NCBI GenBank assembly: GCA_041657585.1
Contig: JBBABP010000011.1
Location: 1-23,703, forward strand
Source of the DNA: JBBABP01 sp041657585
Lineage (GTDB): Bacteria > Patescibacteriota > Gracilibacteria > Absconditabacterales > Absconditicoccaceae
Reading direction: 5' to 3'
Length of the DNA stretch: 23,703 bases
Shown: positions 1-8,559 of the stretch, one piece after another
Position numbering within the stretch: the first letter of the stretch is position 1
How the letters are laid out: every line of letters starts with the position of its first letter
The notes under the pieces: generated by a model
The model's input: only the letters and a program-made list of their open reading frames with translations
Told to the model about the DNA's origin: nothing
The model's database searches: none
Position numbers and translations under genes: made by a program

Positions 1-68
1 ACAATCCTGAATAAACAGGATAGTTGAAACCTTATAAATATTTCATTTGATAAATCAAGTAAATTATC

Positions 69-96
69 AAAAAAATGCCTCGGTAAAACCGAAGCA
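69..96 (-). terminator. Rho-independent terminator of the propeller gene
   Basis: On the minus strand a 9-bp stem (TGCTTCGGT pairing with ACCGAGGCA, one G-U wobble) with a 3-nt loop is followed by seven T residues. It starts 12 bases after the TAA of the type IX cargo-like gene. The remaining bases at the window edge (1-68) show no gene that I can support. Confidence 0.85.
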
Positions 97-107
97 CATT
101 TATAACT

Positions 108-1826
108 TTAGTAAATTATTAATTTTCTGAATCCTCTTTTATTATCTTGTTGAATTTCAATAAGATATACGCCAGGAGATAAATTAGATATTGAAATTTT
201 TTCTGTTAAAATATTTTTTAGAAATAAACATAATTTGCCGACAGAATTATATATTTTGATATCTGTAGGTTTTGGAGACGAAAGAAACAAAAATGTTTTA
301 GCTGGATTTGGGTAAATTTTGAATGTTGTAAATATTTCATTGCGAGAAATATTTGTTGTCAGATTATTATATTTGGAAATAAATATATCATCTTTGCCTT
401 TTGAAATTAAATTTACTGAACTAAGGCCAGGATTGAAATCAACGATGTAATTGAAACTTCCAGTAAGATAAATATTTTCTAAATGATCAATCACAACACC
501 ATTCCCCCAATCATTTCCAACACCACCAAAATTTTTTGCATAAATTAATTTTCCAGATGAAGAATACTTGATTAAAAAAATATCCGTTTTCCCGTTTGAT
601 TTTAAAATAACTTTAATTGAAGCTGAATCTGATTTTGGATCAGGATTAAAATTAATTTTATTATCAAACCCGCCTGTAAGATAAATAAATGATTTATCAA
701 CCGCAACACTTACTCCCCAATCATCGCATGGCCCGCCGAAACTTTTTGCATAAAGTAATTTTCCTTTTTCTGAATATTTGATTAAAAAAATATCCGTTTT
801 TCCATTCGATTTTAAAATAATATCGTCAGGATTGAAATTAACTTCATTGCTAAAATATCCAGTCAGATAAATATTTAATGAATCATCTGTCACCAAACTC
901 AATCCCTTGTCATCGCCGACACCACCAAAATTTTTCGCGTAAATTAATTTTCCTGTTTGAGAATATTTTATTAAAAAAATATCATAACTACCATTTGACG
1001 TTAAATTAATTTTGCTTGAATCAAAATCAGAATTTAAATTTATGGTATTTGAAAAAACCCCTGTAAGATAAAGATTATTTGTCGCGTCTATTGTTATATT
1101 ATGCCCCCAATCAGGACCAATACCACCAATATTTTTTGCATAAATTAATTTCTCAGTTTGAGAATATTTGACCAAAAAAATGTCATTGTTCCCAGTAGAA
1201 ATTAAATTAACTTTATCTGAATCAGATTTTAATTTAGGATTAGGATTGAAATCAACGATGTCATTGAAACTTCCAGTGAGATAAACATTATTTGTGTGAT
1301 CTATTGTTACGCCTATCCCCCAGTCATCACAATGTCCGCCAAAACTTTTCGCATAAATTAATTTCCCAGTTTGAGAATATTTTGATATTAAAATGTCCTT
1401 CCCGCCTTTTGATGTCAAAGTAATTTGATTTAAATCATTAGCAGAATTGAAATTTATTGTATCACTAAAATATCCAGTTAGATAAACATTTGACGAATCA
1501 TCTATCGTTAAATTTAATCCTTTGTCATCTCCAGGTCCCCCGAAACTTTTTGCCCAAATTAATTTTCCAGATGAAGAATATTTGGATAAGAAAATGTCAT
1601 TGCATCCTTTGGATATTAAAATAACCGAATCATTTGTTGGATTAAAATTAACGGTGCCTGAGAAAATTCCAGTCACGTAAATATCGCCAGACTTATCTAC
1701 AACATTTATACTATAGCCAGCATCATTTCCGATGTCGCCAATACTTTTTGCCCATTCGCAAGTTTGAGCAAAATTAAAAATACTTATGCCTATAATATAG
1801 GCAAATAAAAATAATTTTTTTTTCAT
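108..1826 (-). CDS. Secreted beta-propeller (SBBP-type) protein with type IX secretion C-terminal sorting domain
   Basis: 572 aa. Residues 1-21 form a signal peptide (Lys-rich start, hydrophobic core, ending FNFAQ). About seven repeats of roughly 65-75 residues follow, each carrying variants of GKLIYAKSFGG, DDWG, NVYLTGSF and VDFNP, then DIFLIKYS. This resembles the seven-bladed SBBP/beta-propeller pattern. The last ~75 residues (FKIYPNPA, IKIYNSVGK, ISNLSPGVYLIEI, KLIIY) match the type A C-terminal sorting domain that sends cargo through the Bacteroidota type IX system to the cell surface. By my count all 55 glycines are GGN and none is TGA, whereas neighbouring genes use TGA for more than half of theirs. 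It is also the only gene here with a clear Shine-Dalgarno sequence. I infer recent acquisition from a Bacteroidota, or a chimeric assembly join. Its ligand or enzymatic role is unknown. Confidence 0.9.
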   Translation of the reverse strand: MKKKLFLFAYIIGISIFNFAQTCEWAKSIGDIGNDAGYSINVVDKSGDIYVTGIFSGTVNFNPTNDSVILISKGCNDIFLSKYSSSGKLIWAKSFGGPGDDKGLNLTIDDSSNVYLTGYFSDTINFNSANDLNQITLTSKGGKDILISKYSQTGKLIYAKSFGGHCDDWGIGVTIDHTNNVYLTGSFNDIVDFNPNPKLKSDSDKVNLISTGNNDIFLVKYSQTEKLIYAKNIGGIGPDWGHNITIDATNNLYLTGVFSNTINLNSDFDSSKINLTSNGSYDIFLIKYSQTGKLIYAKNFGGVGDDKGLSLVTDDSLNIYLTGYFSNEVNFNPDDIILKSNGKTDIFLIKYSEKGKLLYAKSFGGPCDDWGVSVAVDKSFIYLTGGFDNKINFNPDPKSDSASIKVILKSNGKTDIFLIKYSSSGKLIYAKNFGGVGNDWGNGVVIDHLENIYLTGSFNYIVDFNPGLSSVNLISKGKDDIFISKYNNLTTNISRNEIFTTFKIYPNPAKTFLFLSSPKPTDIKIYNSVGKLCLFLKNILTEKISISNLSPGVYLIEIQQDNKRGFRKLIIY

Positions 1827-1834
1827 ATTAAAAA

Positions 1835-1842
1835 TCTCCTTT
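1835..1842 (-). promoter_or_regulatory. Shine-Dalgarno site of the propeller gene
   Basis: AAAGGAGA on the minus strand, with AGGAG ending 9 bases before the ATG at 1826. This is a textbook ribosome binding site and supports the chosen start. No TGA-using gene in the window has a comparable site. Confidence 0.75.
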
Positions 1843-1915
1843 TTTGTTTTAATTTATATTTTAATTTTATTTGTATTTGTATAATATGTAAATTGACATA
1901 AATTACAAATTATTT

Positions 1916-1944
1916 TTGATATGTCTTTTTTAACTTGCTATATA
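1916..1944 (+). promoter_or_regulatory. Putative sigma-70 promoter of the decarboxylase gene
   Basis: TTGATA, a 17-base spacer, then TATATA, with transcription expected to start near 1951, about 45 bases before the ATG. The surroundings are very AT-rich, so chance matches are common and the call rests on spacing and position. Confidence 0.4.
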
Positions 1945-1994
1945 TCTCAAATTAAATAAATATATTAGATTGTTTTTAAATGTTTTTTTTGTTA

Positions 1995-3386
1995 ATGAAA
2001 TTTTCTAGTAGAGAGAATAAAAAAATACTTGATAGAACGACTGATATAATTCAAAAATATTACAAAGAATCTGAAATAAATCCTGTGCTGAAATACAAAT
2101 CCCCAGAGGAATTGAAAAAAAGTTTTGATTTGAAAATACCGAAAAAATGAATGAAAATAAATTCACTTTTTGATGAATTAGAAAAAATTGTTTTGAATAG
2201 TCCCAAAACGTCGAGCAAGTGATTTTTTAATTTACTGTTTGGATGACAAATATTGCCAGCCGTTGCCGCAGAAATGTTGACTGCCGTTTTGAATAACACA
2301 ATGCACACTTACAAGTCAGCTTGAATTCATATTTTGATAGAAAATGAAGTAATCGATTTTATGCTGAAAAAAATCTGATTTAAAAATGGTGATGGAATTT
2401 TCACTCCATGAGGATCGCTTTCAAACACTGTTGCAATGATAGTTGCGAGAAATGAAAAAGATAAAAATGTAATAAATAAATGATTATATGAAAAAAAAAT
2501 GATTGCCTACACCTCTGATCAATGACATTATTCTTTGCCGAAAGCAATTAATTTTGTTGGAATATGAAAAGAAAATCTAAGAGTAATTAAAAGTGATGAA
2601 CGTGGAAAAATGAATTTAAAGGAATTAGAAAATCAGATTAAAGAAGATTTGAAAAAATGATTTATTCCATTTTTTATAAAAGCTACTGCTGGGACAACTG
2701 TTTTGTGAGCATTTGATCCAATTTTGGAAATTAGTAAAATTGCAAAAAAATATAAAATTCGACTTCACGTTGACGCGTCATTGTGAGGCACTGCCCTGCT
2801 AAGCAAGAAATATAAACATTTGTTGAAATGAATAGATCAAGCTGATTCGGTTGTTTGGAATCCACACAAAATGATGAATGTTCCTGTTTTGGCAGCTCCA
2901 TTGCTGTTGAAAGATCCGACATTATTATTAAAAAGTTTTTACGAAGAAGCTGATTATCTTATCCAGCCACAAAAAAATGAGAAAAAATATCTTTTGGAAC
3001 TTGCAAAATACAATCCAGCTGGAAAATCTATCCAATGCTGAAGAAGAAATGATGCGTTTAAAGTTTGGACTGCTTTGAAATATTTGTGAGAAGATGGTTA
3101 TGAAAAAAGAGTGAATCAACAATTTGAAAATGCAAAATACGCAGTCTGAATAATAAAAAAAGATAAAGATTTAAAATTGATGCTTGAACCTGAATGTGTG
3201 AATATTTGCTTTCAAGTTAAAGGAAAATCGTCAAAAGAAATTTGCAATAAACTTGATGCTGAATGAAAAATAAAAGTAAGCTACGGATATTGGAAATGAG
3301 AGGAATTTATTAGATTGGTTTGCGTCAATGCCGATATGAACAAAAAAGATATTCAACATTTTTTTGAGTGCGTGAAAACAATATAA
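1995..3386 (+). CDS. Group II PLP-dependent amino acid decarboxylase (glutamate/cysteine-sulfinate decarboxylase-like)
   Basis: 463 aa with TGA read as Gly (18 of 30 glycines by my count). The fold-type I decarboxylase signatures are in order: a GDGIFTPGGSLSNT phosphate-binding segment near residue 120, HVDASLGG at 258-265 with the PLP-ring aspartate D260, and NPHKMM with the Schiff-base lysine K292. A GKSIQCGRRNDAFKVW segment follows, which is characteristic of the glutamate, cysteine-sulfinate and aspartate decarboxylase branch. The family removes the alpha-carboxylate of an acidic amino acid to give GABA, hypotaurine or beta-alanine; which one applies cannot be read from sequence. It is a cytosolic enzyme. 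No Shine-Dalgarno precedes the ATG. It is followed by a palindromic element and then a membrane protein and an ATP-grasp protein on the same strand. A catabolic or amine-forming enzyme is unusual in such a reduced genome. Confidence 0.88.
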
Positions 3387-3390
3387 ATCT

Positions 3391-3446
3391 TGTCATTGCG
3401 AGCCTGCCTGCAGTAGGCAGGGAGCTTTTTTACGACGAAGCAATCT
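3391..3446. repeat. Palindromic intergenic element with terminator-like core
   Basis: A GC-rich island between two AT-rich genes. It starts TGTCATTGCGAGC and ends GACGAAGCAATC, so ATTGC (3395-3399) and GCAAT (3440-3444) are inverted. The core at 3403-3421 is a perfect 7-bp stem, CCTGCCT/AGGCAGG, with a 5-base loop, followed by GAGC and six T residues. It resembles short palindromic repeats scattered in other bacterial genomes. The core hairpin may also terminate transcription after the decarboxylase. Confidence 0.7.
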
Positions 3447-3466
3447 TTTAGTTTTTTAATTTTTTA

Positions 3467-4006
3467 ATGTTATTAAATCACATATTATTATCCTGTTTGG
3501 TTTTTGTTTCGCCAATATTTCCTCCAGTAATTATTCCATTTGCCTACACTCTTATATGAGTTCGTCTTTTGCAATGAGCTTGACCAATGGCGCTTTCTTT
3601 GGCGACAGTTTTGCCAGCAACATTGAGTAGCGTGATGATATGGTTGCTTTATTGATATGCACATAAATGGATTTTGAAATTTAAAGAAAAAAGAAATAAT
3701 CAGGATTTTATTTCTCGTTTTGAATACAGAATCAGTAAATATATAGAAAATAGAAAATGATTAAGTAAAATAAATAAAAAAATTAAAAATTATTTATCAA
3801 CCAAAGATAGTAAAATTATTTTATTTTTAGCAACTATATTTGCTATTGATTCAGCCATACCAGACATAGTTGTTGTGTGAATTGTGCGTAAAAAATTACC
3901 TTTCCCGCTTTTTATTTTGGCAGCAATAATAGGAAAATGCACTGTATATCTTCCAGTTATTTGGCTTTGAGAATGACTTTTAATTTTGATTAAATCATGG
4001 TTTTAA
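3467..4006 (+). CDS. Small integral membrane protein, possibly VTT/DedA-like
   Basis: 179 aa with TGA as Gly. Residues 1-30 are hydrophobic (MLLNHILLSCLVFV, then PIFPPVIIPFAY). A second membrane span (MALSLATVLPATLSSVMIWLLYGYA) lies at about 41-65, followed by a basic cytoplasmic-looking segment rich in Lys and Asn (66-115) and two more hydrophobic stretches (about 117-137 and 146-176). The order of two membrane segments, a charged loop, then IPDIVVVGI and LAAIIGKCTVYLPVIWLG recalls small DedA/VTT-type proteins. The usual family motifs are not clear enough to name it. Its stop overlaps the next gene's start by 10 bases, so the two are probably translated from one mRNA. Its leader has an 8-base TTTTAATT-like periodicity and no Shine-Dalgarno. 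Confidence 0.7.
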
Positions 4007-5019
4007 ATAAAATTAGTTTGTTTTTTCAAAAATATTCAAGACGAGAATTTTGGCCAGGATATATTGTTGATATTCCCGTATATTTTTATCGAGCTTATCT
4101 TTCTTTGAGATCAGGAAGTCTAGTTTTTTTTTCAAATATCAATCCTTCAATGTTTTTTAGCTGATTTACTGGATATGGAAAACACAGCGACGCTGAGAGG
4201 TTTGAAAGTAATCTTTTGCCTAAAATGTTTTTAGTTGGTTGAAATGAATCTCGAGAAAATATAGAAAAAAAAATGCTTGAATGAAATATTATTTATCCGT
4301 GCATCGCTAAACCAACTTTGTGAAGGACAGGAAGAGATGTGAAAAAAATTCATAACGAACAAGAATTAAAAAAATATATGCTGAACGCAGAAGAAGATAT
4401 TTTGATTCAAGAATTTATAAATAATGATTTGGAGTTTGGAATTTTTTATTATCGTATGCCATGAGAAGAAAAATGACACATCACGTGAATTGTGGAGAAA
4501 AAATTTATGTTCATCAATTGAAATGGTAAAGATACTTTTGAAAAATTAATTTACAATCATCCGAGAGCAAAATATTATTATTATAATTTAAAAAAAGATC
4601 ATGAATCTGAATGGGAAAAAATAGTTGAAGAAGGGAAAAAAATTCAATTAAATTATCTTGGCAATCATTGTAGAGGCTCAACATTTTTTGATGTATCTCA
4701 TTTGATTAATTCTGAGTTAGAAAGTACGATAGATAAAATAAGCAAAAGCGATAATGAATTTTATTTTGGGCGTTATGATATCAAGGTTAACAGTGTTGAA
4801 GATCTGATTAAATGAAATTTTAAAATTATAGAATTAAATTGAGTTGGATCTTTGCCAACTCATATTTATGATCCCAAGCATAGTTTGCGACACGCGTATA
4901 AAGTTTTATTTCAACATCGAAAAATAGCTTATCGCATTAGCCAAGCAAATTACAAAAGATGACATAAATATATCTGATTAAAAAAAGCGATTGAGATTGT
5001 AAAGAAGTATGGAATTTAG
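3997..5019 (+). CDS. ATP-grasp family protein (D-Ala-D-Ala-ligase-like fold)
   Basis: 340 aa, ends in TAG. The middle shows ATP-grasp features: YPCIAKPTLGRTGRDV (nucleotide-binding lysine, about residues 101-116), DILIQEFINNDLEFGIFYY (about 131-149), and a distal metal-binding pattern FYFGRYDIKV then FKIIELNGVGSLPTHIYDP. Proteins with this arrangement join a carboxylate to an amine or thiol through an acyl-phosphate. The substrates are not evident, and the N-terminal ~80 residues are not a recognisable substrate domain. It overlaps the upstream membrane-protein gene and lies 13 bases from the convergent holB stop. A role with the upstream decarboxylase, such as ligation of the amine it makes, is possible but purely inferred from position. 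Confidence 0.75.
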
Positions 5020-5031
5020 AGTGAGATTAAA

Positions 5032-5949
5032 TTATTCTCCCAACAATCAGTAAATAAATAAATTTTCTATATTCACGTTAGCTTTTTTCATTTTTTTGAC
5101 TTTGAGTCGTCTTTGACTTTGAGATAGTAATCAATTTTTGGTGCAATAAGAAATTCGCCCATCAAGAAACAAATCAAAACTTCAATTTTCATTCAGATTT
5201 TTTAAAATTTCTTGAGATTGGAAAATATTATTTTCGTTAGTAAGAAAAGTAATTAAATCTGAAAAATTATTTTTCAACTGTTCATTTTCACTTAGTAAAT
5301 TATTTAATTTCACGAGAACTCAAGGTTTTCACATAGAAATTCCGCAAAGAAATTTTTGCAAAACTTCATCGTTTGAAAAGAAACTATTTTCTTTGGCGAA
5401 AGATAAAATTTCGTCGTCATTAACTTCTTTGAATCTGATCATAATTGCTCTAGAAATAATTGTTTCCAAAAGACTTGATGGATGCGATGTGGTAGCAATA
5501 ATTAATTTATTTTTCAAAGGTTCTTCGCAATTTTTCAGAAAAGCATTTGCTGATGAACGATTCATTCTTTCAATATTTTCCAAAAGAACGATTTTGGTTT
5601 TTCCCATTGAAGATTGTTGCAATCGTGTGTTTATTTCTCTAATTCAAATGTCTAAATAATTATATTCTTTAAGTAATGTATCGAAAATTCAAGTTTTTTT
5701 GTCTTGTATCCCAACTTTGAGTTCATGTTTTTTTCCAAGAATATTTCAGAAATCTTTGACGTAAAGAAAATCGCTTTGAAAATATTGTCCCAAAATATCT
5801 TTTGCGATTTGTTGAACTATTTCAGATTTTCATATATTTGCAGGTCAAGCAACTATAAAAAAAGATTGAGAATCTACTTTCTCAGAAAGAAAAGAGCTGA
5901 TATATTTTTTGAGTAGATGGATGCTGTTTTGATTTCAAATTAACGGCAT
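5032..5949 (-). CDS. holB: DNA polymerase III delta-prime (clamp-loader) subunit-like protein
   Basis: 305 aa. The N-terminal AAA+ module starts MPLIGNQNSIHLLKKYI and has a P-loop GPANIGKS at residues 35-42 (two of its glycines are TGA). KIVLLENIERMNRSSANAFL with KNCEEP is the Walker B/sensor region of the delta-prime/DnaX clan, and TTSHPSSLLETIISRA corresponds to the sensor 1 and SRC region. The arginine-finger motif reads SRA instead of SRC, and the four-cysteine zinc module usual in these proteins is absent. The alpha-helical C-terminal half is poorly conserved. It would act in loading the sliding clamp at replication forks. It lies downstream of glyA on the same strand, separated by a 130-bp repeat-rich spacer. 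Confidence 0.8.
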
Positions 5950-5964
5950 AAAAGAAAAGAAATG

Positions 5965-6072
5965 AGCTAAAAAAGCTATAGAAAGCTATGAAAGCCAAGA
6001 AGGATATAGAAAGCATAGAAAGCTTTAGAACTTTTTTAGCTTTGATGCTTTATGGCTTTAATGCTTTGAGGC
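5965..6072. repeat. Word-repeat array with inverted arms between glyA and holB
   Basis: AGCTAAAAAAG (5965-5975) is inverted at 6031-6041. Between and beyond them run degenerate words: GCTATAGAAA, GCTATGAAA, GATATAGAAA and GCATAGAAA on the left. On the right, read on the other strand, are GCCTCAAA, GCATTAAA, GCCATAAA and GCATCAAA with a strict 8-base period. The transcript would form a long imperfect hairpin. It lies in the untranslated gap of a minus-strand glyA-holB transcript. Confidence 0.65.
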
Positions 6073-6079
6073 ATTTTAT

Positions 6080-7360
6080 TTATATCGATGGCACTGGAAA
6101 TGCTGAACAAAATTCTTTAACCTGATTTTTAATTTCAGTTAATTTATTTTCATCGTTTTGATTTTGTAAAGCGTTGTGAATAAATCAGATTATTTTTTTT
6201 GTATCATCTTCTTTGATTCATCTTGTAGTCATTGCCTGTATTCAAATTCTCAATCACGATGGATTGAATGGTGGATTTGGATCGTCTGGAATTGTGGATT
6301 TGGAAGTTGAGATTCAGACTTTGTCTAAAATTTTTTCAGCAATTTTTCAAGTCAGATCTGTCGACGTGAAATCAAGTATAACCATATGATTGTCAGTTCA
6401 TCAAGTAACTAATTTGTATCAATATTTGATAAATTCCTGCACCATAATTTGTGCATTTTTTAATGTTTGCTGTGCGTAAGATTTAAATTCGTCACTATTT
6501 GCTTCCTGTAAAGCCACAGCAATTCAACAAATTGTGTTCATGTGAGGTCAACCTTGCATTCACGGAAATACCGCTCTATCAATTCTTGTTGGAATATTTG
6601 CAATTGTATCTTCTGGTTTTTGCAATGGATTAGAAACTATTCACTTGGATAAAATCATTGCTCATCTTGGTCATCTAAATGATTTGTGTGTCGTTGTCAT
6701 CATCGCATGAAATCAATAATCTAACGGATTTTTTAAAATTCACGCAGCAATAAATCATCAAATATGCGCAACATCGGCGTAAGCGATTGCTCAAATTTGT
6801 TTTGCAATTTCTGCAAATTTTTCGTATTCCAATTCTCTAGGATAGGCACTAAATCAAGCGAGAATTATTTTTGGTTTAAACTGTAAAGCTAAGGATTGGA
6901 CTTGATCGAAATCTATTTTTCAATCAGATTTTGTTTTGTATCTTTGAAAATTAAATATTTTTGAAAAAAATGTGACAGGCGCTCAATGCGTCAAATGTCA
7001 GCCGTGAGTAAGATCCATTCATAAAATGCAATCTCAAGGATTCATCAAAGCTGAATAAACACAAAGATTTGCTGCCGCTCACGAAAGAGCCTGAACATTT
7101 GCGTGATCAGATTTGAATAATTTTTTTGCTCTATCTATTGCTATTTGCTCAAGTTGATCTGTATTTTCTTGTCATCAATAATATCTTTTTCCTGGAAATC
7201 ATTCAGAATATTTATTTGCAAAAACCGTGGCTTGTGCTTCTAAAACGGCTTTTGATTGGTAATTTTCACTTGCTATAAGCTCCATTCATTCTGACTGACG
7301 TTTTTGTTCAGCTAAAATCATTTCGTAAATTTGGGGATCAATGATTTTAATGAAATACAT
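6080..7360 (-). CDS. glyA: Serine hydroxymethyltransferase
   Basis: 426 aa, the normal bacterial length. It converts serine and tetrahydrofolate to glycine and methylene-tetrahydrofolate, supplying one-carbon units in the cytosol. Visible family features: ELIASENYQSKAV near the N-terminus, NKYSEGFPGKRYYGG, GMDLTHGGHLTHGAPV, YADVAHIGGLIAAG, and MMTTTHKSFRGPRGAMI with the PLP lysine at K226. The C-terminal GLRIGIQAMTTRG segment is also present. Many of these glycines are TGA. The start at 7360 is the only ATG in range and lies directly beside a 77-bp heptad array, with a TTGATA/TATAAA promoter further upstream. It is probably cotranscribed with holB. It is the only one-carbon gene in the window. 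Confidence 0.96.
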
Positions 7361-7437
7361 GAAGAAAAGTAGAAAGGTAAAAGCAGAAAGGTAAAAGTGG
7401 AAATACTAACAACTAAAGACTAACGACTAAAGACTAA
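7361..7437. repeat. Heptad (7-bp period) array abutting the glyA start codon
   Basis: Eleven consecutive 7-base units run without a phase slip from the base next to the glyA ATG. On the plus strand they read GAAGAAA, AGTAGAA, AGGTAAA, AGCAGAA, AGGTAAA, AGTGGAA, ATACTAA, CAACTAA, AGACTAA, CGACTAA, AGACTAA. Columns 6 and 7 are AA in all eleven. It would form most of the glyA 5' untranslated region. Confidence 0.85.
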
Positions 7438-7445
7438 TTAAATTG

Positions 7446-7473
7446 TTTATACAAATTTAATTTATTCTATCAA
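7446..7473 (-). promoter_or_regulatory. Putative glyA promoter
   Basis: On the minus strand TTGATA (7473-7468), 16 bases, TATAAA (7451-7446). Expected start of transcription is near 7439, just outside the heptad array, so the array would be the 5' leader. Confidence 0.5.
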
Positions 7474-7560
7474 GTTGTTATTCGAACCTAAAAAATCAGT
7501 TAAAAGTATTTATAATATATAAAAAATATAATAGCATTGAAAAAAATTTAATATATAAAT

Positions 7561-8334
7561 TTAATCTCCAGATAATTCTTTAATCTGATCACGAACAACA
7601 GCGGCTTTTTCAAATTCTCGTAATTTAATTGCTTCATCAAGCTGTTTTTTGAGATCAGTCAGAATAATTTCTTTTTCTGCCTTCGTCATTTTTTTAATTT
7701 TTTTATATTTTCATCTGAACATTGAATCAAATTTTTGATTTAACACTTCATCAGTTTTCACTGACTCTAATTGCTTAACATTTGACTCTGCAATTTGTGG
7801 AGTGATATGATTCTTGGTATTAAAATTTTGTTGAATCTTGCGACGACGATAAGTTTCTCGTAAGGATTTTATCATCGCTTCAGTGAAACTATCTGCGTAA
7901 AGAATTACTTCAGAATTTGGATTTCTTGATGCACGTCAAATAATTTGAATCAAAGAAGTTGTAGATCTAAGAAATCATTGTTTATCAGAGTCTAAAATTG
8001 CAATAAATGTCACCTCTGGCAAATCTATCCCCTCTCTAAGTAAATTTACTCAAACTATAATATCAATCTGACCAGTGCGAAGTTTTTTGATAATTTCCCA
8101 ACGATCAAGAGTGTTGATTTCACTGTGAAGATAAAAAGCTTTATATCATTTGGAAACAAGTAAATTTGTCACTTCTTCAGAGGATTTTTTTGTGAGAGTA
8201 AGAATTAAATTTTTTCATCATTTGGAAATATGCTCGTCAAGTTTATTTAAAAGATGTTCCAAAAAAGCTGATCAATTTTTTGGTTGGCTATCAGATTGCA
8301 AAAAATCTTTGAAATTAGGATATGTTTTTAACAT
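7561..8334 (-). CDS. uvrB: UvrB C-terminal fragment (5'-truncated excinuclease subunit B)
   Basis: 257 aa against about 670 for complete UvrB. Present are the C-terminal helicase lobe (LILTLTKKSSEEV; FYLHSEINTLDR; VGVNLLREGIDLPEV; AILDSDKQGFLRS; QIIGRASRN), the YRRRKIQQNFN and HITPQ linker, and the terminal UVR helix pair (EIILTDLKKQLDEAIKLREFEKAAVVRDQIKEL, given here as family alignment). Absent are the Walker A lobe, the DNA-opening beta-hairpin and the UvrA-binding domain, so it cannot act alone as UvrB. An in-frame TAG lies about 15 codons before the ATG, so the truncation is not a start-choice artefact. A dispersed palindromic element occupies the upstream gap. Either this is a decaying pseudogene left by a rearrangement, or a split gene whose N-terminal half lies elsewhere. 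Confidence 0.85.
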
Positions 8335-8365
8335 CGATGTTTTAAATATAAAATAACTACTTATG

Positions 8366-8455
8366 ATTATTTTGCCCTACTTTAACAAAATAAGAATTAT
8401 TGAAATTATTATGTGGTTAAATTATTACAAAATTTATGATAAATAAAATCTGATT
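8366..8455. repeat. Dispersed intergenic element, copy 1
   Basis: Begins with a weak TTTTG...CAAAA hairpin around CCCTACTTTAA. It includes a 34-base block (8388-8421) that matches 18085-18118 at 32 positions, and ends in an AAAATCTGATT tail. It fills the divergent gap between the truncated uvrB and mutS (8335-8559), where no other gene is visible. Confidence 0.6.
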
Positions 8456-8559
8456 ATTATCAATATAAATTTTTTTAATTGAATTAATTTATTAAAAAAC
8501 TAAAAAGAAAGAATGTTAAAATGTAATTTTAAAAATTTTTAGTCTTTTAATTTTTTAAT

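Noticed and set aside
2731..3122. Minus-strand open frames opposite the decarboxylase gene
   Set aside because: They have no motifs and lie antisense to a strongly conserved enzyme; they exist only because TGA and TCA are ignored or counted under the standard code.
5393..5916. Plus-strand frames opposite holB
   Set aside because: The minus strand carries P-loop and clamp-loader motifs in one continuous code-25 frame; the plus frames have none.
7475..7500. tRNA T-arm-like GGTTCGAAT on the minus strand
   Set aside because: The bases on either side do not form a T-stem, and no acceptor or anticodon arm can be drawn.
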